Shown: positions 7,676 through 16,378, counted from the first letter of the stretch. The stretch: 64,000 nucleotides of DNA from Halomarina oriensis (GCF_009791395.1 NZ_WSZK01000028.1:1-64000); one strand, 5' to 3'. A program made the numbers and translations. Notes: generated from the letters alone by a model not told the origin.

Positions 7676-8281
7676 ATGTCACAGCAAGAACCATCGTACG
7701 ACCAGCGTATCGCCGACCAGCGCGCGAACTCCGCCTCCGCGGCCACCGCACAGGCGGCCGCTCGCGTCCAGCAAGACCAACTTCAGGAGATCCTCCAGAA
7801 TCCCGAGTTCCTCGATAAACTCGGCGACCCGAACGTCGACGAGAGCGATGTCCACGACTGGGTCACCGACGAGTACGGCCCAGCGTTCTCGAAAGCGCTC
7901 ATCAAGGGCAACATGGACGCCGATTACCCTCGGCGTCAGGAGCTTCTGAACCCGAACGCCGTCGACCGAGCCATCGCCGAGCGAACGCCCGGCCGATGCC
8001 TCCGTCAGCACCCGAAGCTGAACGCGCTCGCCCAGGGCATCACCGGCACCGCCGAGTACCCCGACCCGACGGACAACCCCGACTACCGTGCCCCGATCAC
8101 ACCCGCGAAGAAGCGCGTCCTGCGCGACGCCTACGACATCAGAACCTTGCTCCAGTCGCTCTCGGCGGAGGGCAAGGGGACGGACGTCGTCGGTACCGCG
8201 ACGACCGAGAACCGGACCGTCGGGCGGCGTGAGGACTCCTCGAAGAGTTACCGTGAGCGGGTCGCGGGGGTGTTCAACTGA
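7676..8281 (+). CDS. Soluble alpha-helical protein of unknown function
   Basis: 201 residues. The Ala/Gln-rich helical N-terminus (about 15-45, QAAARVQQDQLQEILQ) may form a coiled coil. The rest is charged and rich in Asp-Pro segments (YPDPTDNPDYRAPITPAKKR). It is one of the few soluble proteins in the structural series, and its last base is the first base of the next start codon (TGATG type). It could be a cytoplasmic or matrix partner of the neighbouring membrane proteins; no family recognised. Confidence 0.6.
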   Translation: MSQQEPSYDQRIADQRANSASAATAQAAARVQQDQLQEILQNPEFLDKLGDPNVDESDVHDWVTDEYGPAFSKALIKGNMDADYPRRQELLNPNAVDRAIAERTPGRCLRQHPKLNALAQGITGTAEYPDPTDNPDYRAPITPAKKRVLRDAYDIRTLLQSLSAEGKGTDVVGTATTENRTVGRREDSSKSYRERVAGVFN

Positions 8282-9318
8282 TGATACTGGGACTCTCCAC
8301 GACCGCCCTCGCTGGGCTGGTGCTGGCGGTCGGCGTCCTCGTCATCGGTGGGAGCTACCTCTACGAACGACACACGCGAGGCCCCGATCAGGCGGCCCCG
8401 GCGCCCGAAGAGCGCGGTGAGGCGTGGGGCGAGCTGGCCGCCCAGCCGGTCATCTGGACGGGACGAGCGCTCGCGGCGACGGTCGGCGCGTTCGCGAAGG
8501 TGCTGTTCCGGCGGTCGTGGGGCAAGAAGATCTGGAAGCGACTCGTCGTCGGCGGGCTCTGGCAACTCCACAAGCAGTCGGGGAGTGACGCCATCGGGCT
8601 GAACCACCTGCCTAGCGGGAACGTCGAACTCGTCCCGGTTCGTCACTGCCAGAAGCTCGGTGAAATCGGCGAGGAGCCGGGTTGGAAGGAGAAGGGCGGT
8701 GACCGTGCGTGGGAGGCTTCCGCGCAGGGGAACGCCGTCACGTTCATCGGCCGGACGCCGGTCGTGATGCTCGACGACGACGCCGACTCCATCGGGACGT
8801 GGCTCGACGCTCGCGTGACCGACGCGATCGACAAGGGCAACATGCGCGACCTCTACCGCGTCGACCACGGTGAGTTCACCGCCGAAATCACCTACCCGCA
8901 AGCGGGCGGTGCAGGTGCGGGCGCGGCCGTCACCGATGGCGGGACGAACGCCGACGTCTGGACGGACTTCAACCCGACGTCGAGCCCGATCTTCGAGGAC
9001 ACGCTCATCGACCTCGGGTCGAACGAGGGCTTCAACGGCGCGGCGATGTCCTTCCGTCATTACAAGGACACCGACCGCGACTCGACGAGCCAGGAGAAGC
9101 TGAAGATGGCCGAGGAGCGCGGGAAGCTCGTCGGCATGAACCCCGAGCAGATGAAGGCGTTCATCATCAAGGTGCTGCTCATCGTGGCGGCCCTCGGTGC
9201 GGTCGCGTCGGTCGGAGACGTCCTGCTGGGTGCGCTGCTCGGCGGTGGCGGCGGTGGTGCGGCCGACGCCGTCGGCGGCGTCGTGCCAGGGATGCTCGGC
9301 TTCGGCGGGTGGTTCTGA
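8281..9318 (+). CDS. Membrane protein with an internal soluble domain and Gly-rich GFGGWF tail
   Basis: 345 residues. An N-terminal helix (about 6-27) precedes a basic region (FRRSWGKKIWKRL), a soluble alpha/beta domain (about 95-270), a second helix (about 290-315), a Gly-rich stretch and the C-terminus MLGFGGWF. The tail resembles GGGW of the genes at 6276 and 6883. It starts on the last base of the previous stop codon and ends on the first base of the next ATG. The family is not recognised; a main membrane-associated structural protein is possible. Confidence 0.6.
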   Translation: MILGLSTTALAGLVLAVGVLVIGGSYLYERHTRGPDQAAPAPEERGEAWGELAAQPVIWTGRALAATVGAFAKVLFRRSWGKKIWKRLVVGGLWQLHKQSGSDAIGLNHLPSGNVELVPVRHCQKLGEIGEEPGWKEKGGDRAWEASAQGNAVTFIGRTPVVMLDDDADSIGTWLDARVTDAIDKGNMRDLYRVDHGEFTAEITYPQAGGAGAGAAVTDGGTNADVWTDFNPTSSPIFEDTLIDLGSNEGFNGAAMSFRHYKDTDRDSTSQEKLKMAEERGKLVGMNPEQMKAFIIKVLLIVAALGAVASVGDVLLGALLGGGGGGAADAVGGVVPGMLGFGGWF

Positions 9319-9878
9319 TGGTCAGTCCTCCCATCCCAGAGTCGGCCGTCGACGACCGTGCTCACGTCCGCGACGAAGCGGACCTCGACGAGGACGGCGG
9401 GAGCTCGTGGTGGAGGAGCATGATGCGCAACGCCCTGCTCCTTTCGGGGATGTGTGGGTTCACCATCGTCGTCCTGGTTGTCGGCGTCTTCCCGTCGTTG
9501 CTCTACGAAGAGGGCTACATCGGGCTCGAAGCCTACGAGCAGATGGCGGCACTCGCGTCGACACTCCCGATGTTCGGCGTCTTCGTTGCGAGTTACATCG
9601 CGGTCCGAGCTATCGAGCGGCTCAACGAGGACATGCCCGTCCTCACTCGATGGACGCGGCGAGTGTTCGGCCTCCTCATTGCGGCCTTCCTCGTCGAGAA
9701 CATCCTCCGAACTGGCTTCGAGACCGAGCAGGCACGTGTGGTCTACCGGTATCTGACTGGTTCCTTCGCTGTTCTCGCGCTGCTGGCTGGGTTCGGCGAC
9801 GACGTCGAGCAGTTCGCGAGCCGATTAATCAGGTGGCTTCGGCCGCACCAGCCCACGGAGACGGAGGCCGGCGACTGA
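9318..9878 (+). CDS. Multi-helix membrane protein
   Basis: 186 residues. The acidic N-terminus (about 1-30) is cytoplasmic-like, followed by four hydrophobic helices (about 40-62, 73-95, 112-130, 140-155) and a polar tail. ATG 9318 shares its A with the previous TGA, and the stop codon overlaps the next ATG in the same way. No family recognised. Confidence 0.6.
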   Translation: MVSPPIPESAVDDRAHVRDEADLDEDGGSSWWRSMMRNALLLSGMCGFTIVVLVVGVFPSLLYEEGYIGLEAYEQMAALASTLPMFGVFVASYIAVRAIERLNEDMPVLTRWTRRVFGLLIAAFLVENILRTGFETEQARVVYRYLTGSFAVLALLAGFGDDVEQFASRLIRWLRPHQPTETEAGD

Positions 9879-10111
9879 TGTTCGCCGCGTTCCTCCGTGC
9901 AGGACCGAACATCCTCCTTGCGGCGCTTCTGGGGGCGATTCTGAAGGTGGCGACCGGCCCGTTCTTCGACCTCATGGGCCCGCGATCGGTCGGCCACCCG
10001 CTCCGGATGGGCCTCGAAGCGGTCACGGCGAACTGGCTCGTCGTCGCCATCCTGGCGGTCGCGGTCGGGCTCATCCACTCGGCAGTCGTCGAATCACGGG
10101 TGAGCGCATGA
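9878..10111 (+). CDS. Small two-helix membrane protein
   Basis: 77 residues with hydrophobic helices at about 8-27 and 50-68. The start is fixed by TGATG coupling with the upstream gene. The same frame stays open far upstream to 9197, but that extension lies inside the preceding genes and is not real. No family recognised. Confidence 0.6.
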   Translation: MFAAFLRAGPNILLAALLGAILKVATGPFFDLMGPRSVGHPLRMGLEAVTANWLVVAILAVAVGLIHSAVVESRVSA

Positions 10112-10380
10112 CGTTCGCGAAGCGCCTCCAGGTCTGGTTCGTCGTCACGCTGGCGCTCACCGTCGGCGCGTTCGTCTATTTCAGAGTGGGTCTCCCGTTC
10201 ATCGACTGGGCGAGCCAGCCGCAGTATCAGGGGCCGTTCTCGCCCGTGCTCGGACCGGCCGAGACACTGCCGCCGGTCGCGATGCTCATCCTGGAACTCG
10301 GGACGACCATCTGGCTAATCTACGGCGGGACACAGAGCGAACGGAAGCAGCGGGCCATCGTCTCACGGGGACGCCGATGA
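10108..10380 (+). CDS. Small two-helix membrane protein
   Basis: 90 residues. Helices lie at about 9-27 and 56-72, with a Pro/Gly-rich loop between and a basic C-terminus (ERKQRAIVSRGRR), which by the positive-inside rule puts the tail in the cytoplasm. It overlaps both neighbours by four bases (ATGA). No family recognised. Confidence 0.6.
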   Translation: MTFAKRLQVWFVVTLALTVGAFVYFRVGLPFIDWASQPQYQGPFSPVLGPAETLPPVAMLILELGTTIWLIYGGTQSERKQRAIVSRGRR

Positions 10381-10505
10381 GCGCCGACGAGCAGCGCTCG
10401 GGCGCTAAGTGGCTTGACGTCGCGCCCGACGAGCTGACCGTCCGCGACGTCCTCGACAAGGAGGTTCGCGCAGCGCTGGAGGGCGAGAACGATGACGCGG
10501 AGTAG
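10377..10505 (+). CDS. 42-residue acidic protein hidden between overlapping genes
   Basis: ATG 10377 overlaps the stop of the preceding gene (ATGA), and the TAG stop at 10503-10505 lies inside the start of the LamG gene, which begins at 10492. The product is 42 residues, acidic and probably helical (LTVRDVLDKEVRAALEGEN). Without it there would be a gap of over 110 bases in a series where all other genes touch, so position supports it as real. Function unknown. Confidence 0.55.
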   Translation: MSADEQRSGAKWLDVAPDELTVRDVLDKEVRAALEGENDDAE

Positions 10506-13500
10506 GCGACTCATCATCGCATTCGCGCTCGTAGCGTCACTTCTGGTGGTTTCTGTCGCTCCGGTGGAGGCGAGCCACGGCGTGCTTGCGAGTGCGAACA
10601 CCAGTGCCAGTGAACTTTCCGACGGATCTCTCACTAACGCTCAGGTTGCCCGAGACAACGAGGCTGGCTTCGTTGGACACGACGAGTATCGAGACTCGAT
10701 CATCTTCCGCTACGGATTCAGCGCAGGCGGAGGTAGCACCGTCTACGACCACGCCAACGACTACGACACGTCGGTCTCGACTGCGACGTGGGAGCGAGAA
10801 GGCGGTAGTACTCGCCTCTCGTTCGATGGTGATGACCGTGTCGTCACGCCCACCTTCGGAAGTTTCTCAAGCTACACTCTCTCGTTCCGCTTCCAGACCA
10901 GCGATACGTCGTCGCTGGGCAAGACCGTCGCAGACAAAGACGGCGGCTTCGAAACACGCGTCTATCAGGACTCGTTCTGGGTCCGTCCGAGTGACACCTG
11001 GTACGAAATCGGACCGGTGTCCGAGAATACGGTGCATAGTGTCTCTATCGCGGCGAACGGGACCCACACGACCGTCTATCTCGATGGAGAGCGTACCGTC
11101 ATTTCTACGTCGAACGACCTCGCCGGCCAACTGGTCATCGGACAGGGGCCAGACGGGTTCGAACGCCCGTTCGTTGGTGAAATAGACGAGGTCCGGCTCT
11201 ACTCAGAGGTACTCTCTCCTGGCCTCGTCGCGCGTCTCTCGGACTTCCGAGAGGCCAGGCTCACGCCACGAGCGATGAACCGCTGGGCGTTCGAAGCCGG
11301 CGACGGTACGACTGCCTATGGTGATGCCGGCGTCGACGGGTCGGTCGAAGGGGCGTCGTGGACAGAGACAGCAGGTGACAGCGGTCTGGACTTCAGTGTC
11401 GAGGGAGACGAGGTCTCGATTCCCGACCACGACCGGACGAGTCAGACCTTTTCCTACGTCTTCGAAATCGATGCTCGAAGCGACTCCTCAGGGACCGGAG
11501 ACACCGGCTCGATTTTTCAGGAGAACACACCCAACGGCTTCATCAGGGTCTATACCGTCACCGATGACGACATCAAAATCCGGTTCGAAGATGACTCAGG
11601 GCAGTTCAAGACGGCCTCGTTGAACGGGTTCGGCTTCGACCAGAAGACACAGATCGCGATTACGTACGACGGATCGACTGTTCGGATATACCAGGACGGG
11701 ACGCTCATCTCCTCAACGGCGATGGAGTACGTCGGAGACGCCGGCACTGAGTCACTCTCCGTCGGGTATCAACTCGACGCGACCCTCTACGACCTCCGTG
11801 TTTACTCGGAGGGACTCACTGATACGGAGGTTGCGTATCTATCTGACCACCCAACCGAGCAACTGCCCGAGACGTCCAGCTACTCGGCAGAGCACTCTGT
11901 CCAGAACAGTATCGGCGGGTACGTCGACTTGAATCTCGAAAACGCCGAGGCGACTGTCACGTGGCGCGACGGGGCCGGGACGGTTCTCAATCAGGCGACG
12001 TACTCGTCATCGGGCAACTACTCGCTCACCTGGGCGGAGTCCGATTCCTCAACGGTGACGTTGGACGTCGAGGTCGAGGCGACCGGCCCATCGGCGCTCA
12101 GTAGAATCCAGGGCGAGGGTGTCCGCGCACAGAGCTATGATCCGAGCGTATCGTCGGAGAGTCTCTCGCCGAACTCGACAGAGACGGCACTGTCAGAGTC
12201 GCCAGTGCTCTCCGCGAGCGTCTCCGACGAGGACTTCTCGAACCCCGGCATCGACGAACAGCTGACGCTCGAATGGTTCGTCGACGGCGAGAAAGTCGGG
12301 GAGACATCCGCGTCGTACGAAGGCCCACCGGCAACCTACCAGCCACAGTCCATTAGCGCGGGCGAGCACACCTGGTTCGTCCGCGTCACTGACGAACAGG
12401 GTCACATCACGACATCGGCGACCGCGTCGTTTGCCGTCCCCTCCGAACTGACGATTCGGTCGGCGACCGATGGTGATCAGGTGCTCACGGGCGTCAACGT
12501 CGGCCTGAAGTTCTACCAGGACGGCGAGGAGCGCGTCTACGAGCGAAACGTGAGCGACGGGACCATCGACCTCGTTGGGCTCCCCGTCGGCCAAGAGTTC
12601 GTCGTCACCGCGCAGAGCGAGGACTACTACTTCCGGCGAGCGGTCATCGAGTCCATTTACGACCAAGAGAGCCTCTATTTGCTGAACACGAGTGTCGACG
12701 CCTCGCCCATCACGTTCGGCCTCGACGACTCGACGGGACGGTTCCCCAGCGCCGAGACCACACTCTACGTCGATCGGGCGATCAACCAGTCCGGCACAAC
12801 CGAGTTCAAGACCATCGCTGGCGGGAACCTCGGGGCGACGGCCAGCTTCCAGACCACGCTTCAGAACGACCAGGTCTACCGACTCCGCGTGCGCAACGAG
12901 CAGGGCGAGGTCCGCGTCTTGGGTACGTACGTCCCGAACGGGCCGGCCGCCGCGCCGCTCCCGATCGGGCGAGTCACCCTCCGCGGTGACGCCGACGCGT
13001 ACAACGACTCTGCGGCGGTGACCCAGACTCGCATCGAGACCGTCACGATGACCAACGGCGAGGAGGCACGCGTGGTGCGCGTCCTCTACTGGGACGGAGC
13101 CGACGCCACAGACTCACTCACCTATTCCGTCCACGAACGGGGCAACGAGTCGAACGTCCTCGTGCCGGAGTCAACGGTGAGCGGACCGTTCGGGTACTTC
13201 GTCGCCACCCACAGCATCCCCGCCGACGCGCCCGAGGACGTCAGCTACGTCGTCGAGGTGAGCGCCGACCGCGGAGACACCCAAGCCTACGAGGCGACGA
13301 AGTACGCTGGTGAGGCCGGCGAAATCGCCCATCGCTTCGGGATGGACCCGATGGTCCTCTCGTTGCTGACGTGGGTCGGAATCTGTTGCATCACCGGCCT
13401 GGTCGTCATCGTCGACCCGCGAGCGGCCGCGCTCGTGATGGTGGCCGCGACCGGCTTCGCGAGCGTCCTCGGTATGATCCATCCCCCTGGCATCGCCGTC

Positions 13501-13545
13501 GCCCTCGCGGGCGTCGTCGCCGTCATCGCGAACGCTACTCGGTGA
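10492..13545 (+). CDS. Large secreted LamG-domain protein with a C-terminal membrane anchor
   Basis: 1017 residues. A signal peptide (about 1-29, ending VEASHG) precedes two concanavalin-like LamG (jelly-roll) domains at about 60-245 and 260-445. Each ends with the family hallmark, IDEVRLYSEVLSPGLVARL and LYDLRVYSEGLTDTEVAYL. Ig/PKD-like beta regions follow (about 550-650, with the FVDGEKVG and HTWFVRVTDEQG strands), then further beta-rich sequence and at least two C-terminal helices (about 950-1010). LamG domains commonly bind glycans. In this setting the protein is a good candidate for a receptor-binding spike or adhesin. That role is inference; domain content is well supported. Confidence 0.8.
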   Translation: MTRSRRLIIAFALVASLLVVSVAPVEASHGVLASANTSASELSDGSLTNAQVARDNEAGFVGHDEYRDSIIFRYGFSAGGGSTVYDHANDYDTSVSTATWEREGGSTRLSFDGDDRVVTPTFGSFSSYTLSFRFQTSDTSSLGKTVADKDGGFETRVYQDSFWVRPSDTWYEIGPVSENTVHSVSIAANGTHTTVYLDGERTVISTSNDLAGQLVIGQGPDGFERPFVGEIDEVRLYSEVLSPGLVARLSDFREARLTPRAMNRWAFEAGDGTTAYGDAGVDGSVEGASWTETAGDSGLDFSVEGDEVSIPDHDRTSQTFSYVFEIDARSDSSGTGDTGSIFQENTPNGFIRVYTVTDDDIKIRFEDDSGQFKTASLNGFGFDQKTQIAITYDGSTVRIYQDGTLISSTAMEYVGDAGTESLSVGYQLDATLYDLRVYSEGLTDTEVAYLSDHPTEQLPETSSYSAEHSVQNSIGGYVDLNLENAEATVTWRDGAGTVLNQATYSSSGNYSLTWAESDSSTVTLDVEVEATGPSALSRIQGEGVRAQSYDPSVSSESLSPNSTETALSESPVLSASVSDEDFSNPGIDEQLTLEWFVDGEKVGETSASYEGPPATYQPQSISAGEHTWFVRVTDEQGHITTSATASFAVPSELTIRSATDGDQVLTGVNVGLKFYQDGEERVYERNVSDGTIDLVGLPVGQEFVVTAQSEDYYFRRAVIESIYDQESLYLLNTSVDASPITFGLDDSTGRFPSAETTLYVDRAINQSGTTEFKTIAGGNLGATASFQTTLQNDQVYRLRVRNEQGEVRVLGTYVPNGPAAAPLPIGRVTLRGDADAYNDSAAVTQTRIETVTMTNGEEARVVRVLYWDGADATDSLTYSVHERGNESNVLVPESTVSGPFGYFVATHSIPADAPEDVSYVVEVSADRGDTQAYEATKYAGEAGEIAHRFGMDPMVLSLLTWVGICCITGLVVIVDPRAAALVMVAATGFASVLGMIHPPGIAVALAGVVAVIANATR

Positions 13546-13552
13546 TTCAACC

Positions 13553-13936
13553 ATGAGAACAACCTATCCAGTCGCGCTCATCATCTGCGTCGGTATCGTC
13601 GCCGCCATCGTCTCGGCTTCGGGATTCTGGGGTGCCGTCGGCCTCGTCGACGACCAGCCTGGCGTCTCGTCGGCCGTTAACGACTCGGCGGACAAGTACA
13701 ACCCGAACCAGGGCCTCGAAGGCGAGGCCGCTGCCCAAGACGACGGGAACATCGTCGGGCTCATCCTCTCGGGTGGGTCGAACACGTTCAGCATCTTCAG
13801 CATCATCAACCTCTTTCCGAACACGTTGATGTGGCTCGGCATGCCCAGCTGGGCGGCGTTCCCGCTGGGCTGGCCAGCTCAGATTTTGGCGTTTATTGGC
13901 GGGACGCAGTTCGTCCTCGGGAGGGTCCTCCAGTGA
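13553..13936 (+). CDS. Small membrane protein with an N-terminal signal or anchor
   Basis: 127 residues. N-terminal hydrophobic segment (about 6-30), a polar exposed loop (about 32-65) and two further hydrophobic stretches (about 66-90 and 98-120) rich in aromatic and Gly residues. It begins seven bases after the LamG stop, and the stop overlaps the next GTG start. Probable partner of the LamG protein; no family recognised. Confidence 0.6.
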   Translation: MRTTYPVALIICVGIVAAIVSASGFWGAVGLVDDQPGVSSAVNDSADKYNPNQGLEGEAAAQDDGNIVGLILSGGSNTFSIFSIINLFPNTLMWLGMPSWAAFPLGWPAQILAFIGGTQFVLGRVLQ

Positions 13937-14364
13937 CGCTCCTCGCGACGCTCGTCTCCTGGACGTCCTCCCTGCTGGCGACACTCCAGGAGACGCCGAC
14001 ACCCGAGAACCCGTTCGGTCCCATCACGCCCGTCACCCCTGAGACGCCCTACACGGCACCACTCGACGGGTTCGACGGAAGCTCGAACATGCTCGAAACC
14101 GCGCTCGACGACGTCGTCGTCGCGTTGGGCGGCGAGGCGCTGTTCGGCCTGCTGTTCCTCGGCGCGGTCAACCTCGTCTGGTGGGTCGCCGGCGGTCGAG
14201 ACCTCGCCGTGCCCGCGGTGTTCACGATTCTGGTGGGCGCGATGGCGTTTCCGCTGCTGCCGGGGAGCTACGTCGGCCTCGCACGAGCGATCATCGTCCT
14301 CGGCGGGGCGTCGATGCTGCTGGAGTTGGCCCGACGCTACGTGCTGGACCCGGGGGCTCGCTGA
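13933..14364 (+). CDS. Membrane protein with a Pro/Thr-rich exposed segment
   Basis: 143 residues from GTG 13933, chosen because it forms a GTGA overlap with the previous stop. The frame remains open upstream to 13831 but would overlap by more than 100 bases. A short N-terminal helix precedes a Pro/Thr-rich linker (TPTPENPFGPITPVTPETPYT) and three hydrophobic helices (about 68-85, 90-110, 112-132). The last base of its stop is the first base of the next ATG. No family recognised. Confidence 0.6.
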   Translation: MTLLATLVSWTSSLLATLQETPTPENPFGPITPVTPETPYTAPLDGFDGSSNMLETALDDVVVALGGEALFGLLFLGAVNLVWWVAGGRDLAVPAVFTILVGAMAFPLLPGSYVGLARAIIVLGGASMLLELARRYVLDPGAR

Positions 14365-14744
14365 TGGTCGCTGTCGCGTTTCTCAGGCTGTTTTCGGTGT
14401 TGGTGACGCTCCCACCGGCGATGGCTCACGAAGCCACCCACGCGCTCGTCTCGAAACCGTGGGCGCGACGCTCGCGGCTGGCGAACCCGTTGTCGGTCCA
14501 GGTGTCGTGGCAGGTCTGGTGGGCCGACGACACGCCCGCCTGGGCCGTTGTGTTCGCTGCACTCGCGCCGATGCTCGTCGGCATCGCAGTCGGTATCGTC
14601 GCCTTTCTGTGGGTATTCGCCGTAGGCTACGTCCCCGCGACCGCTCGTGAGTGGCTTCTCCTGTCGATTGTGGCCACGTGGTGGGGAATCTACGCCTGCC
14701 CGTCCGGGAGTGACACACGGACCGCTCGAGACGCGCTTCAGTGA
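14364..14744 (+). CDS. Membrane protein with an HEATH (HExxH) metalloprotease-like motif
   Basis: 126 residues. An N-terminal hydrophobic segment ends in PPAMAHEATHALVSKPW, so HEATH at residues 22-26 sits at a membrane edge, as in intramembrane or membrane-associated zinc peptidases. Two more helices follow (about 55-85 and 95-112). HExxH is the zinc-binding and catalytic motif of many metallopeptidases. The third ligand is not obvious, and short length argues for caution. It follows the LamG and anchor genes, so processing of envelope proteins is conceivable but unproven. Confidence 0.55.
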   Translation: MVAVAFLRLFSVLVTLPPAMAHEATHALVSKPWARRSRLANPLSVQVSWQVWWADDTPAWAVVFAALAPMLVGIAVGIVAFLWVFAVGYVPATAREWLLLSIVATWWGIYACPSGSDTRTARDALQ

Positions 14745-14831
14745 GGAATTAGATTGTGAATATGTCACACAAACGCATACACAAATAGAAAACCTCTTTT
14801 GAGTCGAACAGAACTTGCTGCCAGAACGTTT
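14745..14831 (+). promoter_or_regulatory. A+T-rich spacer with a probable promoter for the GT2 pair
   Basis: The 87 bases between the HExxH gene and the next ATG are distinctly A+T-rich compared with their surroundings. CTCTTTTGAG near 14794-14803 lies about 30 bases before the ATG at 14832 and could be a TATA element. The near-repeat ACACAAACGCATACACAAA lies just upstream. Probably a second promoter separating the glycosyltransferase pair from the structural series. Confidence 0.4.
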
Positions 14832-15020
14832 ATGGTGAGCAATTTGACATATTCTGCGGAACAGCCCTCTGTTCAATCAACCGATTCGTCGGGTGATATT
14901 ATTTCAACAGTAATTCGTCAGAGGGAGGGAGTTCACTCAGGTGATCGAATTGTGTGGCAGGGAATCGAGTTCAAGGGCCTCTCTGGATACATCTCAATGC
15001 CCCCAGAGGACCGATCGTGA
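14832..15020 (+). CDS. Small polar protein coupled to the GT2 glycosyltransferase
   Basis: 62 residues from ATG 14832, beginning MVSNLTYSAEQPSVQ. The TGA stop overlaps the GTG start of the glycosyltransferase (GTGA), the main evidence that it is translated. The composition is less acidic and the DNA more A+T-rich than neighbouring genes. No domain recognised; it could also be a leader peptide that couples translation to the next gene. Confidence 0.4.
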   Translation: MVSNLTYSAEQPSVQSTDSSGDIISTVIRQREGVHSGDRIVWQGIEFKGLSGYISMPPEDRS

Positions 15021-16378
15021 GCGGTTTAGGGTCAGTTCTGGAGCTCAGTAGACGGCGGGCAGCTGTCGTTGTCGCACTGCTCGGGACGGCCATTTGCCTC
15101 TGGTACCTTCCTGTTCCAGGCCTTGACGGCACTGTCGGGGCTGTCCTGCTCAGGTCCCCTGTGTTCCTCGCAATTATCGCCCTCTGGACAGGAGGACGCG
15201 CCATAACGGCGTTCTGGGGGCATCACTCGACGGACATCGCTCTCGACCCTGATGACGCACCGAGTGTGAGCGTCGTCATCCCGGCGTGGAACGAGGAGGA
15301 CATCATTGAGGGCGTGGTCCGTTCAATCTTCGACCAGCACTACCCCGGCGACCTCGAAGTGCTCGTCGTTAACGACTGCTCGACGGATTCGACGAAAGCC
15401 ATCCTCGATGAGCTCGCCCAGGAGTTCGCCGGCTTGCGCCCGATTCACCAAGCGGAGAACACTGGACAGGGCGTAGCCAAGAACAACGGGTTGAGCCGCG
15501 CCCGTCACGAGGTCGTCGTCGGCGTCGACGCGGACACTGAACTGACGCCGGGGGCGCTTGAGGCAATCGTCGCACCGCTCGCGGACCCTGACGTATCAGC
15601 GGTCGCGGGCAACGTCCAAGTCCTCAATGACGATGCATCACTCCTGACCCGATTCCAAAGCCTCGAATACCTCTTGGCGATGGATATGGCCCGGATGTTC
15701 CAGTGCAAGTTCCGCCACTTGATGTGCATCTCCGGGGCATTCGGGGCGTTTCGCCGTGAGCGGCTTGAGGAGGCCGGAGGGTGGATTGCGCCGAACTACT
15801 GTGCCGAGGATATGGGCATCACCGTCTCGATGCACGAGTTCGGCCACGTCGCGTACGCTCCCGGAGCGGTCGCACTCACGGAGGCTCCGCCCACGGTTCG
15901 GGGCCTGTTCCGTCAGCGGGTCATCTGGCAGCGCAATGGCCTGAACACAATCGTCCGCCACAAGCATACGCTGTTCAACCGGAAGTTTGGCGTGCTGGGG
16001 TCGTTCGCTCTCCCCTTCCGGGTCGTCTCGTCGGTCCTGCTCGTCGCGTCGGTCGCAACGGCGGGATACGCCCTCGTGACGCACGGCCTCGCCGGGTCGA
16101 TTCCGGTTCGGACGCTCGTGACGCCGTTCCTCCTCGCCGGCTTCGGTATGATCCTGATGGCGACCGCACTTGCCGTCACGCGTCACGAGCGCTCGTTGGA
16201 CCACGTCTTTGCGCTCCCGGTGTTCTTGCTCCTCTATCAACCGTCGCTCGTCTTCGCTCGCATCGCCGGGACGATATTCTGGGGGCGTGGTCTCGCCCTT
16301 CGAGCGGTCAACCGAGCACCTGCTCGGCTCAAGGTCCAGTCCTCAACACCGGAACCGGAGTCCGAACCCGCGGACTGA
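15017..16378 (+). CDS. GT2-family glycosyltransferase, membrane-anchored
   Basis: 453 residues from GTG 15017. Two N-terminal helices (about 13-30 and 38-58) are followed by a GT-A domain: VSVVIPAWNEEDIIEGVV, VLVVNDCSTDSTK, the VGVDADTELTPG DxD box, the acceptor-site Asp in NYCAEDMGI, and a RQRVIWQRNG box resembling QxxRW of processive enzymes. Three C-terminal helices follow (about 330-355, 368-392, 405-425). The layout matches processive, cellulose/hyaluronan-synthase-like GT2 enzymes that make and extrude a polysaccharide. It might decorate the surface of the host or of released particles. The product is not predictable from sequence. Confidence 0.85.
   Translation: MSGLGSVLELSRRRAAVVVALLGTAICLWYLPVPGLDGTVGAVLLRSPVFLAIIALWTGGRAITAFWGHHSTDIALDPDDAPSVSVVIPAWNEEDIIEGVVRSIFDQHYPGDLEVLVVNDCSTDSTKAILDELAQEFAGLRPIHQAENTGQGVAKNNGLSRARHEVVVGVDADTELTPGALEAIVAPLADPDVSAVAGNVQVLNDDASLLTRFQSLEYLLAMDMARMFQCKFRHLMCISGAFGAFRRERLEEAGGWIAPNYCAEDMGITVSMHEFGHVAYAPGAVALTEAPPTVRGLFRQRVIWQRNGLNTIVRHKHTLFNRKFGVLGSFALPFRVVSSVLLVASVATAGYALVTHGLAGSIPVRTLVTPFLLAGFGMILMATALAVTRHERSLDHVFALPVFLLLYQPSLVFARIAGTIFWGRGLALRAVNRAPARLKVQSSTPEPESEPAD

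Noticed and set aside
14799-14831. TTG start for the small gene before the GT2 enzyme
   Set aside because: ATG 14832 is in frame, has a better start and a TATA-like box at a suitable distance.
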